Positions 1-9,444 are shown, counted from the first letter of the stretch. The stretch is DNA of 64,000 bases from Bacteroidota bacterium (GCA_023388315.1 JAEWGM010000021.1:1-64000), one strand, 5' to 3'. The notes: generated from the letters alone by a model not told the origin. Numbers and translations are program-made.

Positions 1-416
1 TGCATAAAACTTTTTTCGGCTTGTTGAGCCCTGTAAAGTTTTTCGGGCGAAAGCACTTTTTCAAACTTCTCGGCGTATTCTTTTTCCAACGCCGTTTCTT
101 TTTGTTTCACTTCCATGTCGTTTTCCAACAATCTGCGATATTCCGCTTCAGACATATTCTTACTGTTGTCTTTTATTTTTTGTACTTTATCTCTGTGGCG
201 TTTGTATAGTTCAAATTTCTTTTTAGATAGCTCGCCGTTCAGCGGAAAATAGCTGCTCGCTTCCTGTTGTGTGAGCCCTGCTTCTTTTTGAATATATTCC
301 ATTTTCTTTTTCTCAAACTCTGCCACATCCATTCTTTTGTTTGATTGGGCAAAAACAGAGATGGTTAACATATTCAGCATAAAAGCCATACAGAGTAGAA
401 TTACACTTTTTTTCAT
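1..416 (-). CDS. Exported charged helical protein of ECF operon (3' end outside window)
   Basis: The ATG is at 416-414 and the frame is open to the left edge, giving 138 codons of a longer gene. The first 24 residues form a signal peptide (MKKS, hydrophobic core, ending VFAQ). The rest is rich in Lys and Glu and predicted to be mostly helical, with a segment reading LTQQEASSYFPLNGEL. This resembles small periplasmic stress proteins of the Spy/CpxP style, but I see no defining motif, so no family is assigned. It lies 35 bp downstream of the membrane protein at 452-871 and is probably the last or a late gene of the TPR-sigma-antisigma operon. That suggests an envelope role linked to the sigma factor (inference). 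Confidence 0.7.
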   Translation of the reverse strand, partial: MKKSVILLCMAFMLNMLTISVFAQSNKRMDVAEFEKKKMEYIQKEAGLTQQEASSYFPLNGELSKKKFELYKRHRDKVQKIKDNSKNMSEAEYRRLLENDMEVKQKETALEKEYAEKFEKVLSPEKLYRAQQAEKSFM

Positions 417-451
417 AACAAATAATTGTTTACAAGATGTATTTTACTGCT

Positions 452-871
452 TTAATTCAAATAAATTTCATTGTACATATAATCGTAGTACCCGTCTTGC
501 ATCATTTGATCTTCTATATACTGAAAAAATTCTTCTTCGGTTATTTGTATGGTTGACCAATAGTTATCGTGGAGCGTGTTGGCGATTGTTTGGTGGGTTT
601 GCGCGGTTTGCACTGTTTGCGGCGCGTTTTGTTTGTTTCGCATTGTTCCGGTGAGGAAGTTTATGCTGATGTATAATCCCACAAACATGGCCGCCATATA
701 TACCCACGGCCTCACTTTACTCCACATGGGCACCGGTTGAGGCGTTACAACCTCTTTCTCCGGCAAGCGATTCATTATTTCTTCATTAAATTGCGCGAAA
801 TAATTTTCGGGTACTTTAAAAGGACTTTTTTTATTTTGAATATCTTCCAGTTTGTTAAATTTTGTTTCCAT
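452..871 (-). CDS. Single-pass membrane protein, probable anti-sigma factor
   Basis: The product has 139 aa. A cytoplasmic N-terminus of about 50 residues contains the stretch SPFKVPENYFAQF, a motif common in small Bacteroidota proteins encoded beside ECF sigma genes. One hydrophobic segment follows at about residues 55-74 (VYMAAMFVGLYISINFL), then an acidic and aromatic C-terminal tail. It is encoded 53 bp downstream of the ECF sigma gene on the same strand. Topology and position fit a membrane-bound anti-sigma factor that holds the sigma factor until a signal arrives. No zinc-binding ZAS motif (HxxxCxxC) is present, so this call rests on context. Confidence 0.6.
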   Translation of the reverse strand: METKFNKLEDIQNKKSPFKVPENYFAQFNEEIMNRLPEKEVVTPQPVPMWSKVRPWVYMAAMFVGLYISINFLTGTMRNKQNAPQTVQTAQTHQTIANTLHDNYWSTIQITEEEFFQYIEDQMMQDGYYDYMYNEIYLN

Positions 872-924
872 ACCGTTTATATTAGCGCTGTACTGTTAAA
901 TAGACTATAGAGATAACGAAAGGT

Positions 925-1476
925 TTAATTGGCTTCGTCTAAAAATTTTTCAATCTTTTTCACCGCATGATGATAAGATGCTTTTAGCGCGCCCACAGAG
1001 GTTCCCAGAATATCCGACATATCCTCGTATTTCATTTCTTCGAAATATTTCATTTGAAACACCAACCGTTGTTTATCGGGTAGCGTGAGAATGGCTTGTT
1101 GAAGTTTTAATTGCGCTTCATCGCCATCGAAATAGGAATCGCTTTCCAGCGTGTTGAGCAAAAAAGAATCGTCATCGTCAACCGAAATGTTGTTTTGGTT
1201 GCGCTTCTTGTTAATAAAGGTAATGCTTTCGTTTATGGCAATGCGATAGAGCCACGTGGTGAGCTTGGCGTCGCCACGAAAGTTCTCGAGGTTGGTCCAC
1301 GCTTTTATAAAAACGTCTTGAAGAATATCGTTGGCATCGTCGTGCGAGAGTACCATTTTTCGTATTTGCCAATACAGTCGTTCGCTGTATTCAGACACCA
1401 GTTTTGCGAACCCTTGTCGTTGAGTTTTGGGGTTGCGTAATTCTTCCAGAAGTTGTTCGTCGTTAATCTTTTCCAT
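925..1476 (-). CDS. ECF-type RNA polymerase sigma factor
   Basis: The product has 183 aa from the ATG at 1476-1474. A longer frame opens with TTG at 1497, but the ATG start (MEKINDEQLLEEL) suits the family better. Sigma-70 region 2 spans about residues 20-85, with the core-binding stretch DANDILQDVFIKAW and the -10 recognition segment TWLYRIAINESITF. Region 4 is about residues 125-180, with LPDKQRLVFQMKYFEEM followed by a helix-turn-helix. There is no region 1.1 or 3, as expected for group 4 sigma factors. The TPR protein is upstream (48-bp gap) and a probable anti-sigma factor downstream, so the unit looks like an envelope-signal regulon controller. Confidence 0.93.
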   Translation of the reverse strand: MEKINDEQLLEELRNPKTQRQGFAKLVSEYSERLYWQIRKMVLSHDDANDILQDVFIKAWTNLENFRGDAKLTTWLYRIAINESITFINKKRNQNNISVDDDDSFLLNTLESDSYFDGDEAQLKLQQAILTLPDKQRLVFQMKYFEEMKYEDMSDILGTSVGALKASYHHAVKKIEKFLDEAN

Positions 1477-1524
1477 ACGTTTGGAGTTCCATGGCAAAGA
1501 TAATAGTTTTTTTTAACTTTTTGT

Positions 1525-2601
1525 TTAATGGTCGCCTTTTTCAAACCAAACCACGAAATTTTCCGCTTCTTTGGGGTTTTCTTGCCACCAGTCTAAAGAC
1601 TCCGGAATATATGACACGCTTATGTAACGGGTGTAAGTGTCGTAATATTTTGATTGGGCCAAATGGCTGAAAAAGGGCACGTAGAAATTCCAAAAAATGC
1701 CATCGTTGGAACTTTTGTTTTCTCTTTCCAATATTTTAATTATCTCTTTATTAACTACTTTGAAGGTGGTGTATACATCGGGGGTTTCGTTCTCTTTTTT
1801 GAGCGAATCCAACGTGGTGGTAATGGCGTGATACACAAAGTTTCTGTTGAGCCCGTCAACCGTGCTCAAAGGGGGAATATCCGATGGATGAACGCCTTGC
1901 GATGTTTGGTTGCGAAAGAGTTGTTGCTGAATGAACGAACGTTCAACCGGTTTGTCGGTAAACGATTTTATGCGCATGGTTTGCAGCATTTCATCGAACG
2001 CGTTTTTGGAGCGGCGGCTATCGGGCTCCAGAAGCAAAAACATTTGAAAAGCCAGCAAACTTTGCACCCAAAGGCCTTTGTCGCTTAAGGCGTATGCGTT
2101 TAAAAGAAACGCGCCGCTATTGCTTTTATCAATATCAATGGCTTGTTTTACGTGCAGCAGGGTGTTGTCTATGTCTCTCTTGTTGAAGTAGTTGAGCGCC
2201 AAGTTGAAGTGGAGTGGGTAAGTATCGCCGTTTTTTTCCAATCCTTCTTTTAAAAGGGCAATGGCATCGTCCAATTTATTCAATCCGGCCAAGGCTTCGC
2301 TTTTCACGGCGTAGGCGCCGGCTAAAAGTTGTTTGTTGTTTGAATTTATCACCTGCGTGCTCAATCGCGAAGCGTTATTGTAATCTTTCAGGGCGAGGTA
2401 AGAAAGCGCCAATTCATAGGTTGCCAACACCGATTTGTTGTCGAGTTTGAGCGCTTCGTTATATTTTTCAATTGCTTTGCGGTATTCGCCTTGGTCGTGC
2501 AATTCAACACCTTCGTGGATGAGTTTTTCCACGTTGTTTTGCTGCGCGTGCAACGACATGAAACCAATTAAAAAGGATAATATCAGAAGTAATTTTTTCA
2601 T
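1525..2601 (-). CDS. Exported tetratricopeptide-repeat protein
   Basis: The product has 358 aa. Residues 1-19 form a signal peptide (MKKLLLILSFLIGFMSLHAQ). Several TPR units follow over about residues 25-200, for example GVELHDQGEYRKAIEKYNEA, with the usual small and aromatic residues in place. The C-terminal 150 residues are not TPR and carry aromatic clusters near the end (SLDWWQENPKEAENFVVWF). TPRs mediate protein-protein contacts and there is no catalytic motif. The gene is first in the minus-strand run with the ECF sigma gene, so it may be a periplasmic partner or sensor of that system. The exact ligand cannot be read from the sequence. Confidence 0.8.
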   Translation of the reverse strand: MKKLLLILSFLIGFMSLHAQQNNVEKLIHEGVELHDQGEYRKAIEKYNEALKLDNKSVLATYELALSYLALKDYNNASRLSTQVINSNNKQLLAGAYAVKSEALAGLNKLDDAIALLKEGLEKNGDTYPLHFNLALNYFNKRDIDNTLLHVKQAIDIDKSNSGAFLLNAYALSDKGLWVQSLLAFQMFLLLEPDSRRSKNAFDEMLQTMRIKSFTDKPVERSFIQQQLFRNQTSQGVHPSDIPPLSTVDGLNRNFVYHAITTTLDSLKKENETPDVYTTFKVVNKEIIKILERENKSSNDGIFWNFYVPFFSHLAQSKYYDTYTRYISVSYIPESLDWWQENPKEAENFVVWFEKGDH

Positions 2602-2745
2602 TTTTCGTACATTTGAAGCGATAAAAATAGAACAAAAAAAGCAATGGCGCCGTTTAATTTATAAAAAGTTGGTTTTTGTAACACTTGTAAACAATATTTG
2701 CCGGTAAATAAATAGATTTTTACAAATTCCTGACACAATTAATTG

Positions 2746-2753
2746 TACTTTTG
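2746..2753 (+). promoter_or_regulatory. Candidate -7 promoter box for prmA
   Basis: TACTTTTG fits the Bacteroidota sigma-A -7 consensus TAnnTTTG and lies 14 bp before the prmA ATG. I see no good TTG -33 box at the usual 19-21 bp spacing, so confidence is moderate. Confidence 0.45.
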
Positions 2754-2767
2754 TTTAAAAATATGCT

Positions 2768-3610
2768 ATGCGATACATTGAAGTTTCCTTTGCTATACAT
2801 CCTAACACAGAGGTTGTTAGCGATGTGCTTTCAGCCGAATTAGGTGAAATGGGGTTTGAAAGTTTTTTGCCTGCAAATAACGGTTTAAACGCTTTTATTC
2901 CCCGGACACTGTTTTCGGAACAGAAACTCAAAAACCTGATTGATAATTTCGTGTTGGACGCCGAAATCTCGTATTCGTTTAACTTATTGGAAGATAAAAA
3001 TTGGAACGAAGAATGGGAGAAGCATTATTTTCAACCCATTGTAATTGAGAATAAATGCGTCATTCACAGTTCTTTTCATCACATCGATAAACCTTTTGAA
3101 TATCGTATTCTCATCGATCCCAAAATGTCTTTCGGCACCGGGCACCACCAAACAACGGGATTGATTCTCAAAGAAATTTTATCGATGGATTTGTCCGGCA
3201 AATCCGTCCTCGATATGGGTTGCGGAACGGCCGTACTGGCCATATTGGCGTCGTTAAAAGGCGCCGGCCCCATTACCGCCATAGACATTGATGAGTGGGC
3301 GTACAACAACGCGTTGGAAAACGTTCGTTTAAATAACACAAACAACGTGGAAGTGTTGGTCGGTGGCGCGGAATTGCTGGGAAGCAAAACCTACGATGTA
3401 ATTTTTGCCAACATAAACCGCAATATTTTACTGCAAGACATTCCCGTTTACGCGCGTGTTTTAAATAACAGCGGCATCCTCATTATGAGTGGTTTTTACA
3501 AAGAAGATATTCCCGCCATTCGCGCAAAAATCGAAGAAAATGGGCTTGCCTTTCATCACGCTTCCGATATGGATAATTGGGCGGCGGTTACGGTATGGAA
3601 AAACGGATAG
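2768..3610 (+). CDS. prmA: Ribosomal protein L11 methyltransferase PrmA
   Basis: The product has 280 aa, the normal size for PrmA, which trimethylates lysines and the N-terminus of ribosomal protein L11 using S-adenosylmethionine in the cytoplasm. The N-terminal ~110 residues are the substrate-recognition domain. The Rossmann-fold methyltransferase domain follows, with the segment DPKMSFGTGHHQTTG before SAM motif I (VLDMGCGTAVLAILA) and the acidic motif TAIDIDEWA. Then comes FANINRNILLQD, corresponding to the PrmA NxN-type substrate loop. It reads divergently from the TPR/sigma operon and converges with the glycosyltransferase at 3644. It appears to be monocistronic. Confidence 0.95.
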   Translation: MRYIEVSFAIHPNTEVVSDVLSAELGEMGFESFLPANNGLNAFIPRTLFSEQKLKNLIDNFVLDAEISYSFNLLEDKNWNEEWEKHYFQPIVIENKCVIHSSFHHIDKPFEYRILIDPKMSFGTGHHQTTGLILKEILSMDLSGKSVLDMGCGTAVLAILASLKGAGPITAIDIDEWAYNNALENVRLNNTNNVEVLVGGAELLGSKTYDVIFANINRNILLQDIPVYARVLNNSGILIMSGFYKEDIPAIRAKIEENGLAFHHASDMDNWAAVTVWKNG

Positions 3611-3643
3611 TTGGTTTTGAATTCTGTTGTCAACCGACAGTTT

Positions 3644-4360
3644 TCAAATTCTCTCCCTGTGCGTAATAAATTTCCTCCAATAATATTTAATGGGGTTGCT
3701 GGTTTTTAGCTTTTTCCACGGGCGGCTACTGTGCGGAAAATGAAGCACTTTGGTGTCGGTTAACACATAGTTGGTGAATCCCAGTGCCGCGGCTTTATGG
3801 GAGATAAAAACATCGTACCACGTTTTCTCAGGGTCGAGATGATGAAAATCAAACGATTTCAAAAAGTCATTCGACAGCAGTGAACAGCAAAAACTAATGC
3901 CTTTTGGCGCTTTCACACTGCCTTGTGGTAAGTTCCGGGCGTATCGGTATGGGAAATTCAATTCTCCTTCTTGATTGGTGGTTACTGCCGCCATCATTCC
4001 AGGATTCTCCAGTGTTCGCGCCCTGTCGGCGAGGGTTTGCAGCGTATCGGGCTTTACCACCACATCCGATTCAATCACCACCAAGTGCGCGTTGGCCTCC
4101 AGTGCTTTCTGCTGCGCTATTTGCAAAACCAAAAGGTAATTGGGCGACGGATGGTCTGTGAGCTCGCTTAAATGAACCAGCTCAAAACCAAGCTTTTGCT
4201 TTTCCTGTTCCAACATGGCGGTGGTTTCTTCGTTGCTGAAATCGTTATAAACGGTATAATTAAAGGGCTTTTCCGTTACGGAAGCGCATATGCTGCGAAT
4301 GGTATTTACGGCTGTATCCGCAGAGTTTTTTACCGGTGTAATAATGTGTAAACTTTTCAT
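3644..4360 (-). CDS. Family 2 glycosyltransferase
   Basis: The product has 238 aa. The N-terminus MKSLHIITPVKNSADTA is the GT-A nucleotide-binding strand and loop of GT2 enzymes. A DxD-like metal-site motif is seen in VVIESDVVVKPDTL. The protein is short, covering the catalytic domain only, with no membrane segment, so it is a soluble or peripheral enzyme that transfers a sugar from a nucleotide donor. Donor and acceptor cannot be inferred. No other polysaccharide-assembly genes are adjacent; its neighbours are prmA (convergent) and a transporter (divergent). A role in lipopolysaccharide or glycolipid decoration is only a guess. Confidence 0.85.
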   Translation of the reverse strand: MKSLHIITPVKNSADTAVNTIRSICASVTEKPFNYTVYNDFSNEETTAMLEQEKQKLGFELVHLSELTDHPSPNYLLVLQIAQQKALEANAHLVVIESDVVVKPDTLQTLADRARTLENPGMMAAVTTNQEGELNFPYRYARNLPQGSVKAPKGISFCCSLLSNDFLKSFDFHHLDPEKTWYDVFISHKAAALGFTNYVLTDTKVLHFPHSSRPWKKLKTSNPIKYYWRKFITHRERI

Positions 4361-4467
4361 TTATGGGGCCTTTGCTACTTAACAAGCGATTAAATCGGTA
4401 CAAACTTATACATTTTTTCCATACCTCAAAAAATCTCGACACCTCTTTTTGGCGATCAACCTGAAAT

Positions 4468-4498
4468 TTGCTTTCATCTGAAATAAATGATACCTTTG
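4468..4498 (+). promoter_or_regulatory. Promoter of the AspT/YidE-type transporter gene
   Basis: A TTG -33 box (4468-4470, within AAATTTG) and TACCTTTG as the -7 box (4491-4498) are separated by 20 bp, matching the Bacteroidota sigma-A promoter pattern. The start codon lies 40 bp further on. Confidence 0.65.
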
Positions 4499-4537
4499 CA
4501 CGAAATAATAAAAACACATTTTTAGGTTATAAACTTC

Positions 4538-6208
4538 ATGAATTGGTTAATTGATTTGTTTACGGGGTCAGGCATCGCGCATTCCGTGCTTATCCTCTCA
4601 TTGGTAATTTCAGTAGGCTTGTTGCTGGGAAAAATAAAAATATTCGGTATCTCGTTGGGGGCTACCTGGATATTGTTTTTTGGAATTTTCCTGGGGCATT
4701 TAGGGTTGCAACTCAACGATGAAGTGCTGCATTTTATGAAAGAATTCGGCCTCATTCTTTTTGTGTATTCCATTGGGATGCAAGTTGGCCCGAGTTTCTT
4801 TTCCTCCTTTAAAAAAGGCGGTATCACCCTCAATATGCTTGCCGGCGGAATTGTGCTGCTGGGAGTTATCACGGCCTACATTCTGCATCTTATTACCGGT
4901 GTTCCCATTGCCACAATGGTGGGCATCCTTTCCGGAGCCGTGACCAACACGCCCGGGCTTGGAGCCGCGCAGCAAACCTATACCGATATTACCGGCACCG
5001 TAGATTCAACCATTGCCACGGCCTACGCGGTGGCTTATCCGTTGGGTGTGGTGGGAATTATTTTGACCATTGTGTTGTTCAGATATCTTTTCAAGATTAA
5101 TTTTCAAAAAGAAAGCGAAGTGCTCGATGAGAGCGATGAGTCTAAATTAACCGAAGCGCACATGTTTTCGCTGGTCGTTAAAAATCCGGCAATTTTTGGA
5201 AGAACGCTTTACGATGTGAAAAACCTTATCGATAAAGAGTTCGTAATCTCCCGCTTGGTGCATATCCGTTCAGGTGAAATAATTGTGCCTCAAAACGATA
5301 CTGTTTTACAGGAAAACGACAAAATTCTGGTTGTCTCCAACTTTAAAAATATAGAGCAAATTGAAGCGTTGATAGGCGAGCGCATTGAAATGAACCAAAA
5401 AGAATGGAGCAAACTCGATACACAGCTCATTTCCAGAAGAATTGCCGTAACCAAATCGGCTATCAACGGCCGCTCCATCGGCGAGTTGAAGTTGAGAAAT
5501 ATTTACGGCATCAACATCACGCGGGTGAACCGCGCGGGAATTGACCTGATTGCCGATTCGCGCTTGCAACTGCAATTGGGCGACCGTGTTACGGTGGTAG
5601 GATCGCAAGAATCAGTCACCAACGTAGAGAAATTTCTCGGAAACTCACTGAAAAGGTTAAGAGAACCCAATCTCATTTCCATATTCATAGGCATTGCCTT
5701 GGGTGTTTTGGTGGGCAGCATTCCGTTTATGATTCCCGGTATTCCCCAACCCGTGAAACTGGGATTGGCGGGCGGCCCACTCATTATTGCCATATTAATC
5801 AGCAAATTTGGCCCAAAATATAAATTGGTAACTTATACCACAATGAGCGCCAACTTAATGCTCCGCGAAGTGGGTATTGCCATTTTCCTTGCTTGCGTTG
5901 GCTTGGGAGCGGGCGAAGGCTTTGTGGATACCGTTATTAACGGCGGTTACAAATGGATTGGTTATGGCGTGATCATCACCGTGTTGCCGCTGTTGATTAT
6001 TGGAACCATTGGAAGAAAAGTGTATAAATTGAACTATTTCACATTGATGGGATTATTATCGGGAAGTATGACCGACCCACCCGCGCTGTCTTATTCCAAC
6101 GCCACAGCCGGAAACGATGTGCCCGCCGTTAGCTACGCCACCGTTTATCCGCTCACCATGTTTTTACGGGTGATCACGGCACAATTAATGATTTTAATAT
6201 TCCTGTAA
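4538..6208 (+). CDS. AspT/YidE/YbjL-family transporter with two RCK_C domains
   Basis: The product has 556 aa. Five or so hydrophobic helices in residues ~1-185 form the first AspT/YidE/YbjL half (GIAHSVLILSLVISVGLLLG; later AVTNTPGLGAAQQ). A cytoplasmic block at ~200-370 holds two TrkA-C (RCK_C) domains, each ending in a segment like NDKILVVSNFKNIEQIE or GDRVTVVGSQESVTNVE. A second membrane half follows, with a matching SGSMTDPPALSY motif. This duplicated architecture is that of the aspartate:alanine exchanger family. Many Bacteroidota members have unknown substrates, so I assign a membrane exchanger or anion transporter role only. The gene has its own promoter and stands alone. Confidence 0.88.
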   Translation: MNWLIDLFTGSGIAHSVLILSLVISVGLLLGKIKIFGISLGATWILFFGIFLGHLGLQLNDEVLHFMKEFGLILFVYSIGMQVGPSFFSSFKKGGITLNMLAGGIVLLGVITAYILHLITGVPIATMVGILSGAVTNTPGLGAAQQTYTDITGTVDSTIATAYAVAYPLGVVGIILTIVLFRYLFKINFQKESEVLDESDESKLTEAHMFSLVVKNPAIFGRTLYDVKNLIDKEFVISRLVHIRSGEIIVPQNDTVLQENDKILVVSNFKNIEQIEALIGERIEMNQKEWSKLDTQLISRRIAVTKSAINGRSIGELKLRNIYGINITRVNRAGIDLIADSRLQLQLGDRVTVVGSQESVTNVEKFLGNSLKRLREPNLISIFIGIALGVLVGSIPFMIPGIPQPVKLGLAGGPLIIAILISKFGPKYKLVTYTTMSANLMLREVGIAIFLACVGLGAGEGFVDTVINGGYKWIGYGVIITVLPLLIIGTIGRKVYKLNYFTLMGLLSGSMTDPPALSYSNATAGNDVPAVSYATVYPLTMFLRVITAQLMILIFL

Positions 6209-6368
6209 AACAAACGCTTATTGCAAACGATTGCATCGCATTTATCCAACTTGGCACTAAAAAAAATTACTTCCTTTTTTTAAAGATGGTAGATTTGTCA
6301 ATAATCTCCATAAAGAACAACTCGTAATTTAATACTGTTATAATAGAACAATAAAAAAAGGAAAAAGA

Positions 6369-9035
6369 ATGGCCCATATTACATTTCAACTTAATTATCA
6401 CACAACGTGGGGGCAACAAGTTTGCGTTTGTGGCTCTGCGCCTGAGTTGGGCGGTTTTAATGAATCGAAAGCGCCCGCTTTGTCAAATCAAGGCGATGTT
6501 TGGTCGCTCCATATCGAGGTGGAAGAAACTCCCGCAATGGAATATTATTATTTCATTAAAGAAGGCGATGTTGCTGTCCGTAAAGAGAGGGGGAAACATA
6601 GGCGAATAGTTGTTGAAAAAGATAAATCATTCATCATACACGATTTATGGAAAAGCCAGCCTTACCATTCTTATCTCTACTCATCCCTTTTCACCGAAAA
6701 CATTTTCGCGCATGTGGAAGAGGCGTTGCCCAAGAAGTATCCTTCTAAAAGCATTTTGCTCAACGTAATTTGCCCGTATGTGCAAAAAGGGCAATCATTA
6801 GTTATCAGCGGTGAGAACGAAGCGTTAGGAAAATGGGATATACAAAAAGCTCTACCGCTGTCGCATATCGATGACGGAGAATGGCAAATTGTCTTGAATG
6901 CCGAAAAATTCCCCGATGAAACGTTCTATAAATTTGTCATCATAGACTCAGCTACCCGCCAAGCCGTGCATTGGGAAGATGGCGGTAACCGCGTTTTATT
7001 CGCGCGAAACGCCAAAGAAAAAAACACGGTTTTTGTAGAAATGGGGTTGGTATATCATTATTATAATTTTTCGTATAAAGGAGCGGGCACGGCCATTCCG
7101 GTTTTTTCCCTTCGTTCGGAAAAAAGTTTCGGCATTGGCGATTTTTCTGATTTGAAGAAAATGATTGATTGGGCGGCGCTCACGCATCAGCAACTGTTGC
7201 AAGTGCTCCCAATAAACGATACCACCACATCGCGCACGTGGAAAGATTCCTATCCTTACAGCGCCATCTCCATTTACGCGTTGCATCCCATCTATTTGGG
7301 ATGTAGTGATTTTCCGTTGAAAGACGAGAAAAAAATGGCGCGCTATCTACAAACGGCCAAAAAACTCAACAAACTTCCGCAACTTGATTACGAAAGTGTG
7401 TTAAAACTGAAAGACGCCTATTGCAAAGAACTGTTTTTGCAAGATGGAGAAACGGTTTTAACATCGGATGATTTCGGCGCGTTTTTTGAAAAAAATAAAA
7501 CGTGGCTCACGCCTTACGCCTTTTATTGTTACTTGCGCGACAAAAACGAAACGGCCGACTTTAAAGCGTGGGGCGAATACAGCGTTTACAATGAAGAACG
7601 GTTAAGCACTTTGGTTGCAGGTACTCCCGAAGCCAAAAAAATAGTTGACTTTTATTATTTCATTCAATATCTGTTGCACAAGCAATTATTGGGCGTGAAA
7701 GAATACGGGCAGACGAAAGGCGTGGCGCTTAAAGGCGATATTCCCATCGGCATAAACCGCGATAGCATCGACGCGTGGACGGCACCCGAATTGTTCAATA
7801 TGGACACGCAAACCGGCGCGCCACCCGACGATTTTTCCGTTTACGGACAAAATTGGGGCTTCCCCACCTACAATTGGGGCGCCATGGAACGCGACGGCTA
7901 CGAGTGGTGGATTCACCGTTTCCAAAAAATGGCCGATTATTTTGATGCCTATCGCATTGATCACATTCTCGGTTTTTTCCGCATTTGGGAAATTCCGCTC
8001 GCGGCCGTGCAGGGTTTGTTGGGATATTTTAGTCCCGCATTGCCATATTGGGCCGAAGAATTAATGCAAGCCGGCATCCCCTTCGATGAGGAAAGGATGG
8101 TGCAACCGTTTATTCACGAGCATTTTCTCGAAAATTATTTTGGAGAATATACCGAAGAGGTGAAAGAAACGTATCTCGAAGTATCGGGTTGGCAGCGGTT
8201 TAAATTAAAATCGTTTTGCGATACGCAACGGAAAATCACCGACTTATTAGGTGGCAAACCCGACGACAAATCCAAACAACTACACGACGGCCTTATGGCG
8301 CTGTGTGCCAATGTGCTTTTCGTACGCGACAAGCAAGACCCGCATCGGTTTCATCCGCGCATTACGGCGCAATATACCGATTCGTATCGCTATTTGGACG
8401 ACCACGTGAAACACGCCTTCAACAGGTTGTACGATGATTTTTTCTATCGCCGACACAATTACTTTTGGCGTGAGCAGGCGATGAAAAAATTACCCACGCT
8501 CATCTCCTCCACTTCCATGTTGGTGTGCGGCGAAGATTTGGGAATGGTTCCCGATTGTGTGCCATCGGTAATGAATGAGCTTAAGATATTGAGTTTGGAA
8601 ATTCAACGCATGCCCAAAGACCCGCACGCGCAGTTCACCGATTTGCATCACGTGCCTTATTTGTCCGTTTGCACCACCTCTACACACGATATGTCACCCA
8701 TCCGCTTGTGGTGGGCGGAAAACAAAGAAATCACACAGCAATATTATAACCAGGTACTTCATTTAGAGGGAGAAGCACCGGCAGAATGCAACCCATCGCT
8801 CTGCGAGAGAATTTTGCAAAACCACCTGCAATCTAATGCTATGTGGGTTATTTTGCCTTGGCAAGATTGGTTGTCCATCGACGGAAAGTTGAGAAACCCC
8901 GACCCCGAAAGCGAACGCATAAACGTACCGGCAAACCCAAACCATTACTGGCGATACAGAATGCACCTCACGTTGGAAGAATTATTAAAAGCCGAAAGTT
9001 TCAACGAAAAAGTGCGGGAGATGAGTAGGAGGTAG
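6369..9035 (+). CDS. malQ: 4-alpha-glucanotransferase (GH77) with two N-terminal CBM20 domains
   Basis: The product has 888 aa and no signal peptide, so it is a cytoplasmic amylomaltase. It disproportionates maltooligosaccharides by transferring alpha-1,4-glucan chains. Residues ~1-105 and ~130-235 are two starch-binding CBM20 modules, the second with SGENEALGKWDIQKALP. The GH77 barrel starts near residue 245 (SLRSEKSFGIGDFSDL). Catalytic motifs are visible: YRIDHILGFF with nucleophile Asp531, the acid/base Glu in CGEDLGMVPD, and the transition-state Asp in TSTHDM. The tandem CBM20-GH77 layout matches plant DPE2 and Bacteroidota MalQ. The next genes (CBM9-like protein, sugar kinase) lie after a 428-bp gap and need not be co-transcribed. 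Confidence 0.95.
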   Translation: MAHITFQLNYHTTWGQQVCVCGSAPELGGFNESKAPALSNQGDVWSLHIEVEETPAMEYYYFIKEGDVAVRKERGKHRRIVVEKDKSFIIHDLWKSQPYHSYLYSSLFTENIFAHVEEALPKKYPSKSILLNVICPYVQKGQSLVISGENEALGKWDIQKALPLSHIDDGEWQIVLNAEKFPDETFYKFVIIDSATRQAVHWEDGGNRVLFARNAKEKNTVFVEMGLVYHYYNFSYKGAGTAIPVFSLRSEKSFGIGDFSDLKKMIDWAALTHQQLLQVLPINDTTTSRTWKDSYPYSAISIYALHPIYLGCSDFPLKDEKKMARYLQTAKKLNKLPQLDYESVLKLKDAYCKELFLQDGETVLTSDDFGAFFEKNKTWLTPYAFYCYLRDKNETADFKAWGEYSVYNEERLSTLVAGTPEAKKIVDFYYFIQYLLHKQLLGVKEYGQTKGVALKGDIPIGINRDSIDAWTAPELFNMDTQTGAPPDDFSVYGQNWGFPTYNWGAMERDGYEWWIHRFQKMADYFDAYRIDHILGFFRIWEIPLAAVQGLLGYFSPALPYWAEELMQAGIPFDEERMVQPFIHEHFLENYFGEYTEEVKETYLEVSGWQRFKLKSFCDTQRKITDLLGGKPDDKSKQLHDGLMALCANVLFVRDKQDPHRFHPRITAQYTDSYRYLDDHVKHAFNRLYDDFFYRRHNYFWREQAMKKLPTLISSTSMLVCGEDLGMVPDCVPSVMNELKILSLEIQRMPKDPHAQFTDLHHVPYLSVCTTSTHDMSPIRLWWAENKEITQQYYNQVLHLEGEAPAECNPSLCERILQNHLQSNAMWVILPWQDWLSIDGKLRNPDPESERINVPANPNHYWRYRMHLTLEELLKAESFNEKVREMSRR

Positions 9036-9293
9036 CAACCACAATTTGAACGTGGATAATACAGGTTTTATAGAATATGGCTTTATTATATTTTGTGATA
9101 ATTAACCTAATAACCTGACTTCCATTTAAGCATTTCACTCTTCGCCCGGATGGGCGATATTTTCATAACCTTAGGCGATTAATTCGCCTAAGGTTGAAGT
9201 GACACATAAATACCCGCCCGAAGTGGCGGGACTTAGATAAGTTGAATTGCCACGTCCCTTTAGGGCGTGGATAAATGGTTGGAAATTCAATCG

Positions 9294-9332
9294 GCTTTAG
9301 CCAAAATTAAAACTCTGGCTAAAGCTTTTTTT
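9294..9332 (+). terminator. Possible rho-independent terminator within the hairpin cluster
   Basis: A 9-bp stem, GCTTTAGCC at 9294-9302 with GGCTAAAGC at 9317-9325, is followed directly by a run of T. It could end malQ transcription, though it is 260 bp past the stop and may simply be part of the repeat cluster. Confidence 0.4.
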
Positions 9333-9413
9333 ATGACATCTAAACCACAATTTGAAATTCTGGGTGACTGATAAGTACTCTTTCTGCACATTGCGGATAA
9401 TCAGTAAAATTAT

Positions 9414-9444
9414 TTGTGTAATTAATCGAAAAAAGATACCTTTG
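9414..9444 (+). promoter_or_regulatory. Promoter of the CBM9-like/kinase pair
   Basis: A TTG at 9414-9416 and TACCTTTG at 9437-9444 are separated by 20 bp, the Bacteroidota sigma-A pattern. The ATG follows 19 bp after the -7 box. Confidence 0.65.

Noticed and set aside
1654..2088. 144-codon plus-strand frame
   Set aside because: Antisense to the TPR gene; no start context or domain.
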